The position numbers and the translations under genes were made by a program. A model generated the notes under the pieces. The model was not told the DNA's origin, made no database searches, and saw only the letters and a program-made list of their open reading frames with translations. A stretch of DNA of 64,000 bases from Adineta vaga. Its lineage: Eukaryota > Rotifera. Below, piece after piece: positions 23,729 through 34,977 of the stretch; the stretch's first letter is position 1; each line of letters starts with the position of its first letter. The stretch is taken from contig CP075492.1 of the NCBI GenBank assembly GCA_021613535.1, positions 17,484,001 to 17,548,000 of the forward strand. The letters are read 5' to 3'.

Positions 23729-24298
23729 ACAGGGTGTCGCAAAAGTCACTTTACCGAGAAACAAGTCAATATTTCCAGCAAAGCTTCAAGTCAAAGAGCT
23801 GATTTTGTGACCAGTAATAGGTGTGTATTCACACTTTAATACGATACTAAAATACTTGAGGCAACTCTTTGTTGGCCACCGCAACTGGCCTTAACAAGGA
23901 AAATATCACTTTTTCCACAGATAAAGAAAAACTCGACATAACGAGTAATTCAAAAGTCGTTCTGCAGACAAAAATTGAACTTTTCGCCTGCAGCCCAAAA
24001 AAACAGGATGATTTTTTAATCAATGAAAAAGAGACGTTAACGTTCGTACTTGAAGAAGATATGTCTAAACAAACTGTTCATTAAGTATACGAACTTTCCC
24101 TATCTGTGAAAAAGTGATATTTTCCTTGTTAAGGCCAGTTGTGGTGACCAACAAAGAGTTGCCTCAAGTATTTTAGTGCCGTATTAAAGTGTGAATACAC
24201 GCCTATTACTGGTCACAAAATCAGCTCTTTGACTTCAAGCTTTGCTGGAAATATTGACTTGTTTCTCGGTAAAGTGACTTTTGCGACACCCTGTACAC
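23729..24298. mobile_element. Tc1/mariner-like MITE with ~200-base inverted repeats
   Basis: Starts TACAGGGTGTCGCAAAAGTC and ends with the reverse complement GACTTTTGCGACACCCTGTA (near 24277-24296). The arms remain almost fully complementary inward for about 200 bases (for example AACTGGCCTTAACAAGGAAA at 23882). TA flanks and CAGGGTGT ends suggest Tc1/mariner. The central 150 bases have an ORF on the plus strand that is just part of the repeat. No transposase is visible. Confidence 0.7.
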
Positions 24299-25038
24299 AT
24301 CTCACTTACCGTGCTTCCAAAACAACTGATTGCAAAACCGTATCTTCAATGGAGCAGAGAGGAACGATTATAGAGTGTTCTAGTGTAATGAAGACTAAAC
24401 GAAAAATTGCAGCGTGTTTATATACAGGATTGCAGAAAAACAAAACTGTTGTGAGGCTTTTACGAGTTGCATTGGTGTTGACAGAAAAATCAATTAGAGA
24501 AAAACACTGGAATAAACGGTATAAGTTCGCTTCGCCGAATAACGTCTCGTCGACAACAATTTTCCGAAACGAAAGACGTCGCAAGAGTGACGATGAATGG
24601 GAAAAAGACTCTCGTTGAAATCTTTTTCGGCGAAGGGAACACAAGCGAATGTACAATGGTTTGCGTGTGCGTGTGAGTTAGATGTTGTTACCTTCAAAAG
24701 CGTACACAGAAAAACACGATGAAAACAAAACGAATTTCAATGCAGTGTAGCAAATGAAAATAAAATGGCCTTCAGATCCATTGAACCACTGCGATGAAAC
24801 AAATTCTCAGAGAATAATAAACCTTCAAAAAGGGTTTATCAAGAGAGGATCAACCCGTAAGTTCATCAGTTTGCAACGGATAATAAACGCTTCTTCGGTT
24901 TTTCAAGAGAAAAGGATTCATCAAAGGGTAGAACAAGTTGATGAACTAACTTTTCAGTTGTAGACCCTTTTTGAGGGTTCATTATTCTTCGAAATCTTGT
25001 TTCATTGTGTCTAGCTTTGCGCCGGTGAAAAGTCCGAA

Positions 25039-25150
25039 GGGTGAATGTGGGAGAGCGTGTGGGTGTGGGTGTGAGGCGGTGAATGTGAGTGTTGATTTTC
25101 TATCCCTCCACACCCACACCCTCACCCTCACCCTCACCCACACCCTCAAG
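25039..25150 (+). repeat. Telomere-like hairpin 8, longest copy
   Basis: The G arm (25039-25089) contains GTGTGGGTGTGGGTGTGAGG. The C arm (25104-25150) contains CCACACCCACACCC, three CTCACC units, then CACCCTCAAG. About 110 bases, plus orientation. The overlapping ORFs rich in HTLTLT or VRVRVW are translations of this repeat. Confidence 0.8.
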
Positions 25151-25455
25151 ATGGTTCTTTCTTTCCTCATCAGTTTTGTTGATTTGTTTGTGCTTTTTAA
25201 GTTAACGTCCTTCAGTCTCCCTGTTTTCATACGAACACATACACAAAATAGTGGCAACTTTTTTTCTCCACACTATTTATTTACCACAATCAAGGTCATC
25301 AATGTTAGTAAATCTCTTTTCTTTCATTTCTTTTCTAGATTCAATTTCTTCATATGCGCTGTTGAATTTGCCAGAAGCCTCACAAAAGCAGTTTTCTCAT
25401 CCTATACATAGACAGTGGCTGAAAATTTTCTTTGGTCTTCACTATAATATGTTAA

Positions 25456-26695
25456 TATAATGGTTAACGGTTTTTGTTAACGTTCATATTAATGTTAACG
25501 ATTTCTAGTTAACCGTTAATTCGGGGTTAGTTAACTCATTAACGAATAGAAAATAATCATTTATCATTTAACTTTGAGTTTTTTTCATGGGAAAGTCGGC
25601 GTTCACACAACAGTTGTGTTCATCATGCAGACTAGAATAGGTATAGACCAGTGCCAGTTAACTGGGTACCAGTCGGTTTTGGGTGGCGCAATCCCACTAG
25701 GTGCTAAATGTGTGACAGTTCTCGATCTCAGAACTGAAATCAAATTCATACCACAAGAAATCGCCTAGACCGAAAAAGATGACATCCACGGATGTATTGG
25801 CATTGCTTAGCGTTCTACAGTTCACCCCTTTATTGACTGCAGTATGGACGGAGCAAGACTTTGTTAGAGTAATATGAAAGAGGATCTCCAATAACTGCAC
25901 GGTTGACCCGAAGACTCATACTAGCTGCCCTAAAAATAACTGAAAAACTGCTACTAAAATCTGATTGGCTCGCTTATCAACCAATAGGATCTGAGCAGCA
26001 CCGTTTTGTTTCTTTTTTCACGACAGAACACAGTGTTCGTCGGGCCATATGAAAGAGGACCTCTCATAGCCCCATAATCGGCCCGACTAACACTATGTTT
26101 TGTCCTGCTAATAAGAGAAAAGCAGCGTGATGAGATCTGCTTGATTTATGTAGATTGACGAATCTGATTTGAGCAGGCTACTTTTAACTTATTGTTAGGA
26201 CGAAGCATTTAGTTTGTCGGGGTGATTACGAGGTCCTAAAGTGTTCTCTTTGTTATGGCCGACGAACACTATGTTCTGTCGTGAAAAAAGAAACAAAACG
26301 GCGCTGCTCAGATCCTATTGGTTGATAAGCGAGCCAATCAGATTTTAGTAGCAGTTTTTCTGTTATTTTTAGGGCAGCTAGTATGAGTCTTCGGGTCAAC
26401 CGTGCAGTTATTGGAGATCCTCTTTCATATTACTCTAACAAAGCCTTGCTCCGTCCATACTGGAGTCAATAAGGGGGTGAACTGTAGAACGCTAAGCAAT
26501 GCCAATACATCCGTGGATGTCATCTTTTTCGGTCTAGGCGATTTCTTGTGGTATGAATTTGATTTCAGTTCTGAGATCGAGAACTGTCACACATCTGGGA
26601 TTGGGCATCCCTAAGTTCAGGTGATTTCAGCGTTTGAAATCAGTTTGTTCCCCTTTGAGAGCAATCGTTAACCGTTAATATAAACGGTTAACGTA
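25456..26695. mobile_element. Large palindromic (foldback) element
   Basis: Two arms of about 370-380 bases (25680-26060 and 26238-26610) are inverted copies separated by about 180 bases. A 67-codon stretch on the minus strand of the left arm and its mirror on the plus strand of the right arm translate to nearly the same peptide, which shows high arm identity. GTTAAC-rich repeats flank it on both sides (about 25463-25530 and 26667-26694), perhaps its termini. No gene recognised inside. Superfamily unknown. Confidence 0.65.
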
Positions 26696-26961
26696 CCACG
26701 TCTAATGTAAGTAATGTTGCTACATTTGACAAGTAAATCGCATTGAACGAGTCTAAATCTAAAGATAACTTTCCAACGAAATTGCAACGTTCAATTTTTC
26801 AGAATACAATGCATTCTGGCCTAGTCAGTTGTAATTTTTCTAATTCAAAAATTGAAAAGAATATGAATAAAGACATATTTGATATTTATCTTTATGTGTT
26901 TTAGTTCGATTTTATTTTGACTTTGAAAACTTATTCGTATTTTATCGATCAATTCGGGAAA

Positions 26962-28295
26962 ATGGCAGCAAATGACAGAAATAGTCCTATAATTAAAGAA
27001 ACTGACAAAGAGCAGTTTCAAACGTAGGAGTTAACAATCCTTAATAATATAATAAATTCATATATACATATTTAGTGTGGAGCAAACTGAAGCTCGTATG
27101 TCAAGTACGAATGCTAAAAACAACCATACGCCATATGATGCAGTTCATCCAAACCATTATTATAATGACAATGTTACTAATGATATTTATCAAAATAATC
27201 ATTCGTCATCTCAGGATATAGGAAAAGCTAATGACTTTATTGATAATGTGGTAGTTTATACAAAGACTCCAGAAGAAACGAACGAATATCTTAACAAAAT
27301 AGTCAAAGATATTCATCCGATTTCTGAGTCACAAGTTATTCGAGAAGTAATGCCTCAAAGTGAAGCAATAAATCATCAATTAATTTCTATTCGATTTTTG
27401 AAACCACCAGATCTTCCACCACCAGGAGTAAGAGAACACATGTATATGTTTATAAATGCATTTTTATGAATACTTATCTGATGGTTCTAGCCACTCATTA
27501 TTAAAGAAGTGTGTGCACCACAACCTCCGACACCTCCACCAATTATCATACATGAATATCCATCACCTCCTCCTACACCACCTCCACTTATCTTACGGGA
27601 ACGACCACCAACACCACCCACACCTATTCCCACTGAAACAGGTTTAAATAAAAAAATATTAAATATTTTCAATTACGTCGATTACATTTGTCTATATATT
27701 TTAGTTACTCATTATTTACCTCGTCCTACACGTCCTCGACCACGATCAGTTATCATCTATCGTTATCCACCTCTTCCAGAAAAACAACGTAAAAGACCTA
27801 TTTTTAGTTTTCTTTTCAATTATTATTTGTGTTATTTAGGTAAAACTATTATTGAACGATGGATTCCCTATGAACCGCAACCTGAACGTCAAGTAATTGT
27901 ATGTTCGGCGGATGCTCCTTCGCCTATTAAATATCCACAACCATATTATAAAACTAATCCATATGAAACTTTTGACGCACGTATAGCAAAACGCTTTGAA
28001 AAACTTGTTGGTCGAGATTATCTTGCCCATTATAAAGCTCGTTATGGGTCATCATTCCTAGTTCCAACAACACCTCATCAACGAGATCGTGATGCTGACC
28101 TTTTTGAAAATGTAATATATAATCTTTTATTCAAAAAATCTTTCAAAATACATACTATTTTTAATTATTTTATTTTAGTCTCGTTCTATATCATCATTTT
28201 CAGGATACTGTCAGTGTTCATGCAGAAGTCTCGACTATCATCGACGAAATGAATTCATCAATAGCGATGATCGTTATAAAAGAATATTCTATTGA
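26962..28295 (+). CDS. Proline-rich protein (paralogue B, lacking EF-hands)
   Basis: Six exons in phase, 26962-27023, 27076-27427, 27491-27641, 27705-27788, 27840-28111 and 28179-28295, give 345 residues. Exons 2-5 match the minus-strand gene at 15.1-19.0 kb: LKPPDLPPPG, PLIIKEV then a Pro-rich block (APQPPTPPPIIIHEYPSPPP), HYLPRPTRPRPR, IIERWIPYEPQPER and KARYGSSFLV, with the same intron positions and phases. The last exon becomes Cys-rich (GYCQCSCRS) and stops early, so the EF-hand half of the paralogue is absent. It is orientated head to head with that gene across the mobile-element island. Function unknown; possibly scaffold-like from the Pro-rich composition. Confidence 0.7.
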
Positions 28296-28299
28296 TTTT

Positions 28300-28920
28300 C
28301 TTCTCTGTTGAGGAAGGTTGATTGAATTAAGTCTATTGATTTGATAACAAGAAGAAAAATACTTTTTTTTTCGTTTGTAAAATAATAGATTTACTCTTAT
28401 CCTGACTATTTTCTCAATATGAAGTGAGCCTTATTTCCTGCGACCATCAAAACAACTTGAAATGAAAAGATTGAATGAGAAATCTATTTAAAAAAAAAAG
28501 CAACGCTCGCCAAGTGGACCCGCTTGACCCTCGACTGAGTGTCGATCTAAGTATCATTTGTTATCTATAATTACATCCTGACTTGAAAACTTTTCCTAAT
28601 TTCAATAGATACACATATTTAGGGTATACCAAAAGTTGGTGTCCCGATGTTTAAGATTTTATAGAAAAGTAGATATTGAATATTTTCAGTGAAATGTCTC
28701 ATCTTTATGAATCTATAGAGCTGCTCTACTTGAAAAACAAACAAAAATATCACATTGGCATACATTTCTGAGTCATTTTTCTAACAACATAATCACATGC
28801 TACTGAACGAAAAAAATTGTATACATACCATGCTTTTTTCTATGCATCATAATTGAATACAAATCTTCGTCACTAAATTTCTGATCAAAAATATATTAAA
28901 CGTATCAAGTACGCGAGAGT
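28300..28920. other. Intergenic stretch with an old dispersed repeat
   Basis: Contains CTTGACCCTCGACTG (about 28526) and GTTTAAGATTTTATAGAAAA (about 28648), which recur in diverged form near 6662 and 6456. No coding frame seen. Confidence 0.35.
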
Positions 28921-28935
28921 TTAGGGGGAAAATAT

Positions 28936-29657
28936 GTGATCTCTTTGACATCCACTTACCTTTATGTTCTCTTTTCAGGTAAAAACATGCAAATCATTAA
29001 TATCTCGTATTTATTCATTTTACTCCATTATTATACAATAATTGATGTAACAAATGCCTTTCCATGTGACCGAAAAGTCTCCCTAATAAATATAGATCAA
29101 CAGAACCAACCACCAACTACAAATGATAAAAGACTAATCACGTACAGACAGAATCAAGAAATTCCATTTAAATATCAATCTGCACAAAACATCGATCAAA
29201 AAGAAATGTTGATGGAGGAAGAAATGATCTGAAAGCATTCCAAAACACGATAAATGATAATCGAAGCATGATTGAGTACCTCATCAACAACTCAATCAGT
29301 CATTCGGTTATAACAGATGCTCTACTGAATCATTCAAGCCGAACCCCTTCATTCACTAACTGGAGAGATATAGTAGATGTGCTCTGTATAACAACGTTCA
29401 TATCCATCATTCTGTACATCATCTTCTGTAAAGTTGGACTACCCCCGTGCGATCAACTTCTTCTTTACATCCTTTGGCCACTCCTTCCAAGAACTGAAAT
29501 TAAAAGTTCGACACATAACGACCAAAGCATATCAAAAGGCATCCACACGAAAACAACACCAATCCATACATTGGTACTATCAGCAGCGTCAACAATTGAT
29601 AATCAAATATTCAAGCTAGACAATATAGCCCAAAACACCCTTTTTATCATAAAGTGA
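28936..29657 (+). pseudogene. Envelope-like retroelement ORF remnant with frame change
   Basis: The first part (98 codons) has a hydrophobic leader (IINISYLFILLHYY) and short ectodomain. After a one-base frame change near 29225, the second part holds a helical segment, a strong membrane span (about 29380-29432; VLCITTFISIILYIIFC) and a short tail. That is the membrane-anchor layout of env-like proteins in retrovirus-like elements. The central ectodomain seems missing. A purine-rich TTTAGGGGGAAAA lies just before it. No LTR pair or polymerase is visible, so the identity is a guess. Confidence 0.35.
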
Positions 29658-29664
29658 TAGCGAC

Positions 29665-30440
29665 CATCGATGAGAATTCATCAGAAACCTATCACTTTCT
29701 CATGAAGACCAAATACAGCTCTCTTTTCCTTCTATGAGTAATAAAAACGTGCGTTTCACAAATACTTTCTTTCTTTCTTCCAACAAAACTTTCACTGAAA
29801 CATAAGCACAAGAGAATACTCTACCACATATCTGCACGTACACAACTATATTCTTCTAACCATACTATCATAATAAACTAACATAAAATGCAACCAAACA
29901 TCAAAAAGAAACTTCAATCATCCCTATCTAGAAAACTTCATAGTGAAGTCGAGATGCTCTCAATAAAGATGATGGTGGAGTTCGTGGTGTCCTGATGATG
30001 TCATTGAAGATGACGAAACGTCAAAAACATAAGAAACCCAGTGAAAACTTTTCATGAAATAGAACGGCAACGAACGCGTTCCAAAAAAATAACTCAACTT
30101 TTTTTAAGAAAAAAAAGCATTATTAAAATTTTTGTATTTAATATTATTTCTAACTTTCAGTTTAATATTATAGATATGAAGATCTAACTTAATTATATAT
30201 ATATATATATACTTTGGCAATGGATCGCAATACATCTTAATATAATATTCATGTAAATACACGTCATTAAATAACGTTATTCATATGTTCGACGACAAGA
30301 AATATATTGCAAAGAAAGTATTAATGGTTAATTATTTCTTGAAATGAAACGTAAGTATATTTTAATCTCATAGAATGCATACTTATACATATAAAAAAAT
30401 AACTTCTTGTATCTAATATTATTCACTCGATAGATCTTTA
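29665..30440. other. AT-rich stretch with a TA microsatellite
   Basis: A short (AT)n run at about 30196-30212 and no coding frame. A GATGACGAAACG motif at about 30009 sits downstream of the envelope-like remnant and could belong to its 3' end. Otherwise nothing seen. Confidence 0.3.
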
Positions 30441-30450
30441 GGATACTATT

Positions 30451-30973
30451 CTAAATTTCAGACAACTTTACCTCGTCAGCAAAATCAGTAAGATCAGGCA
30501 TTTTAACATTTATTTTTCGTCTTCGTTTGTTGGAGCGACCGTAGGCTTCAAGACCTTGACGAACCGATAAAAGATTAATGATTGAATCTTTTTTTGCATG
30601 AAATAAATCCGACTTTCCATAAGCTAAACAAAAATAATTTTTACCAAAATATTTGAATAAATTGCATCATTCATACCTGGTCGAGTAAATAAAGATAAAA
30701 AAAAGTGTTGTTGGTGTACTCTGTCGATTATTACGATACATGTAATTGTCTTTACCAAGGAAAAGATGCCAAGGCCAAAACATATTGCAGCATACCTACA
30801 GGATCGTGCATATAGACACGTGAGTGTTCCTCCAACCAAGCATTGATATATGGTGAAACAACAAGTGATGGATCTGATATAGCTTCGTTATAAATTCGAG
30901 TCGTGGCACGTTGAATGTGCTCGGAAACAGTAGATTGGGATGATCCTAAATTACGACTTTTTCTTACGGACAT
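30451..30973 (-). CDS. Hypothetical small protein, split exons
   Basis: The first exon starts MSVRKSRNLGSSQSTVSE and runs to near 30800. Exons 30720-30677 and 30623-30451 join in phase and encode HQQHFFLSLFTRPAYGKSDL to a basic stretch (SNKRRRKINVK) and an acidic end. The junction between the first and second exon could not be resolved: every GT donor I tried gives a wrong phase or a stop. A frameshift, or a mis-modelled exon, is therefore possible. No family recognised. Confidence 0.4.
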
Positions 30974-31199
30974 GTTAAAATTATCTCGAACGAACTGATT
31001 AACTGTTTAGCAATATCCTTTATATACGAAGAAGAAATTTCGAAATTATCATATATAATATAGCCTTTGTATAGATGGTCGTTTGTCCTTCCAGACAATA
31101 TATCCTCTACGAAGAGGAAGAAAGAAAAATATGTCTTTTTAGCAATGTGATTAAGCAGAAAAGCATATACTTCAAACATGCCAGAGAAATTTAAATTAA

Positions 31200-32050
31200 C
31201 GATCTATTCATGATGAACTTATGCAAAAACTTTAAAATGAAAAATAATTCAAAAAGAAAAAAATATAATATATAAAGCTTTTTAATCGTTGAATCATTTA
31301 AGAAAAAAACTGAATGAATAATTCAATATTACACACATCTGAATAATAATAAATCTTACAAAGAAATGAATACAAGATGAAATACAGAACACATCGTACT
31401 GACAAAGATTTTTTTCTAAAAGATGCTTTCATTCGTTCTTTACAGATCTTAAACTAAGCACTTTTTTCTAGAATAAAATTACAATCATATCGAATGAGCT
31501 AGGATCATTACAACATTAATTTCAATGCAAATATTTTTACATATAAAATTGAATTTAATATCAAGTTCGACAGCATATCATAAAGTACACAAGGTTCGAC
31601 AGAAAAATATAGGTCGCATTTTGTTTTCGCGAATACCAAAGAAATAACTACATGAACAATATTTACATCAATAAAGCAAAGTTGATTGATATATGTACCT
31701 GTAATCAACTAAATATGAATTATAACAACTTTATTTATTCAACAATTACTCATTGTAAAACTATTTAGACGCTACAAGTCGCATCACATTTGTGAATAAA
31801 ACTTATCGGAAAACAAACATATATCATGTTCGCATCGGTACAGCTGTCATTATTATTCAAAATAATTGCCAATCCTTCAATTCCGTAACACGATCAATAT
31901 TTCGGATATTACACTGCAATATTATAAATAATTTATTAGATCTACTTCTACTAGACTTTACTGTAATCCATATAGGCTTCTTTTGATCGATCATTCTTTT
32001 TATCTGTTTAGTGATGATATGCTCTGTATCGGATAGAACAATATATCAAT
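31200..32050. other. AT-rich stretch, nothing recognised
   Basis: Short ORFs below 75 codons on both strands without motifs. Confidence 0.35.
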
Positions 32051-32060
32051 AGATCAACTG

Positions 32061-32245
32061 ATTCCGGAATGGCCAGGAATGACCAGGAATTCCGCTTGGG
32101 AATTCAATCGTTCTTGAGGGTTGTCTTTTCATCAACTAACATATTACAACAATTCCGGAATAGGCAGGAAATGCAGGAGTTTGATTGCATTTGTAGAAAT
32201 CGAATGCCAGCTGCTGCGGATTTGAATAAGAGGAATTCCGGAATT
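32061..32245. mobile_element. Short MITE-like element with ATTCCGGAAT ends
   Basis: Both ends carry ATTCCGGAAT (32061-32070 and about 32235-32244), and an internal ATTCCGGAATAGGCAGGAA copy lies at about 32153. The sequence is GC-richer than its flanks. Target duplication unclear. Confidence 0.35.
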
Positions 32246-32520
32246 GATTGATTGGCACTTTAGTGATGATAAGTAATTGTGCAGTTACAAAATCTTTTTC
32301 GTCGTATCATATTTCTCTTTTAAAAGTCATAAAACTTCCATAGTTTCAAATAGATCATTTATTTTATAGAAATAGAAGTCAAAGTAACGTTCAAATGATG
32401 AATATGGATTATATTTTTATTCTATTTACGATTGTAACGAACAATTAGTTGAATTAGTTCTTTCGAAAAATAGTCCTAGATAAAATATACATATAGAAAC
32501 TACTTGAATGAGAAAAATAT

Positions 32521-32562
32521 AGGGTGTGGATGAAGAAGGTATATCCTCATCCACACCCTCAG
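32521..32562 (+). repeat. Telomere-like hairpin 9, minimal perfect stem
   Basis: AGGGTGTGGATGA (32521-32533) and TCATCCACACCCT (32547-32559) are perfect reverse complements of 13 bases with a 13-base loop, followed by CAG. The cleanest example of the family. Confidence 0.85.
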
Positions 32563-33038
32563 TTATATCAGATAATCCTCAAGGAAACAATATCAATTTT
32601 GATGTTCCGTTTGATTGAATATATTTGTCCTTTCGATTATTCTCATCGAATGATTTATGCTTTTTACGTCCTTATACTCGATGCATCTTGATGTTCTTTT
32701 CGTACGATCTTTTCTTACCTTTTCCGTGACAGACAAGTATATAATCGCGTGTTTTGCATCTGAGTGGATGTGATTCTTGAAAAAAAAATAAAAATAAATG
32801 CATCGTTCTATTGATGCATATATCTCTTCCATTAAAATCATTACAACTATTATGTTGAAATAAATGAGACAAAATATTTTTATCAAATTATCTTTTAGAC
32901 TAGATCCATAAATGTGTAAAACAATATTAAATTTCATCTCATTGAACTAGAAGCCTATAAAAACCTAAGAAAAAAACTTTTTTTTAAAATAAACATCATT
33001 ATTTTGCGTCTAAAACTTATTCCAAAAAGTACATAAAC

Positions 33039-33963
33039 ATGACAGATATACTATACATTGTTCGTATTATACAAGCTAGCATTTTCATTCTTATAGTTCC
33101 ATTTCCATTACTTTATCTTCTAACAATCATTTCTATCAAACGTTTTCATACTGCAAATAATATTCTGACGGCTAATTTCTGTTTATGTTGTCTCATGTGC
33201 GTTATGTACTGGGCTATAGAGAAAACGTCCAGTGTATTCGATATATACGTTCTTTATAGAACTCCTATCTTAATAACACTTACAGTATCTGCTGGACAAA
33301 TCCTAAATTGTTTAGTAGTTCATTCTCTAGTAGCCATTACTATTAGTCGATGTTTTACAATATGTTTTCCAATGAAAAGATTTTTTAAAAGTAAAACTTG
33401 GATATATTTATCAATAATTTTACAATGGATATTTACTTTACTTATCTCAATACTAATTGTACTTAATAATTCAAAGGTAAAATCAGTGAAATAAAAAAAT
33501 ATTTTCCTTCTATTATTTGTAGGAAAGTGTCGGTGATATTGGATTCTCCAGTTGGATTTGGTCCTATACTTTATCCATCATAGTTATAATTCCTGTAATT
33601 GTTAACATAATTTTTAATGGAATTATTGTGGTTTTTGTTCGATCATCTAGTCGACGTGTTCATGAGATCACGGTGGTTGTCACATCTATAACAAATACAA
33701 ATCATCAACAACACCGTCGAGATATAAAATTACTCAAACATATCATTTTCTTATTTATTGTATTTATTTTAGGATGGGGACCACTTTATATTGTTTTAGC
33801 TCTGACAGATCTCATATTACCAGATTGGTTGTATAGTGTATTACAGATTCCACCTACATTTGCTACTATTATTCAAGTAGTGGATTTATTTATTTATAAT
33901 CATGAAGTTCGTCAGTATTGGAAAGAACGTATAAATCGTTGTTTCGATCAAATTCATCGTTAA
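33039..33963 (+). CDS. Seven-transmembrane receptor, two exons
   Basis: Exons 33039-33476 and 33523-33963 join in phase 0 over a 46-base intron (AAG|GTAAAA ... TTGTAG|GAA), giving 292 residues. Helices 1-4 lie in exon 1 and 5-7 in exon 2. TISRCFTICFP occupies the DRY position. A cytoplasmic loop 3 carries ITNTNHQQHRRDIKLLKH, and helix 6 has IVFILGWGPLYI. No DNA-level damage is visible. Rotifer-type rhodopsin-like receptor, ligand unknown. Telomere-like hairpins lie about 480 bases upstream and 340 bases downstream. Confidence 0.8.
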
Positions 33964-34306
33964 CTAGAAGAACTATTCTTATAGTTTTATGTCAATACTT
34001 TGTATGTTGTTTTACTTTAAATAAAATAAACTCTATAATCGTATATATTATTATCATCATCTTCTTCATTGATTCCGATCATTAATATATTGAAATTGAT
34101 GTCTGTGAATATATTATCTATAATTGACTAAAAAAAGAATTCAAAGAATTAATCAGTTATAAACATATAAAATGATAAATGAAATAAATAGTGCGCAATA
34201 ATTCTATAGATATAAAATATACGTATAATTAAGCACTCAAAAACATTAAGATGTAGATGATAAAAAAAAAGAAAAAATAATTTCAATTATAATCTTCATC
34301 ATCTTG

Positions 34307-34355
34307 CGGGTGTGGGTATAGATTCTTTATTTCAACCCGCACCCACACCCTCAAG
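34307..34355 (+). repeat. Telomere-like hairpin 10
   Basis: GCGGGTGTGGGT faces ACCCGCACCCACACCCTCAAG across an AT-rich loop of about 17 bases. Plus orientation, downstream of the 33-kb receptor gene. Confidence 0.8.
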
Positions 34356-34977
34356 TCATATATACAATGTTTTTTTTCTCGAAACGATCGATTTAACATA
34401 ATTAATTGAAGATATTATCATTTCTTTTCTTTGATAATTAATCGAAAGAAAATTACATATTATCTAATAAAAACTTTATCTTTCATTTAATCATTTATTC
34501 GTTCTTTTCATATACATTACAAATCAATTATATCGAAAAAGCTCGGGAAAGATATACACTCAGCATTCACTATAAAACATTTTCATTGAAATAAAGATTT
34601 ATTTGATTTTATTATTAAATTAAAAATGAATAATGTATTTTTAATCATTGATTTATATATTCATAGATATAAAAATTGATATAAAAAGAAATGTTCGAAA
34701 AGTTTCAAATAATAAAGATGAACTTTTTCGTTTAATACGTGAAGATATTTTAATATCTGAAGAAGATTTTTTTATCAACAAATATATTTGATCTTTTTAT
34801 TGAAGAATAATCAACAGATCAAATAGCTAAAATGGATTTAATAAATTATTGTCAAGAATAATATAAAAATAATATTTGAAAATGAATATTCATCAGAAAA
34901 TACAATTCAATGATTATGATGAAAAACTTATGGAATTAATTACATTTGTATATCGTGATCAACAAGTATCGGAAGTA

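Noticed and set aside
24971-25411. ORFs rich in HTLTLT or RVRVRV on both strands
   Set aside because: They are translations of the telomere-like hairpin 8 repeat.
32098-32120. CTTGAGGGTTGTC as a reversed hairpin
   Set aside because: No opposing C-rich arm; it lies inside the ATTCCGGAAT element and is probably chance.
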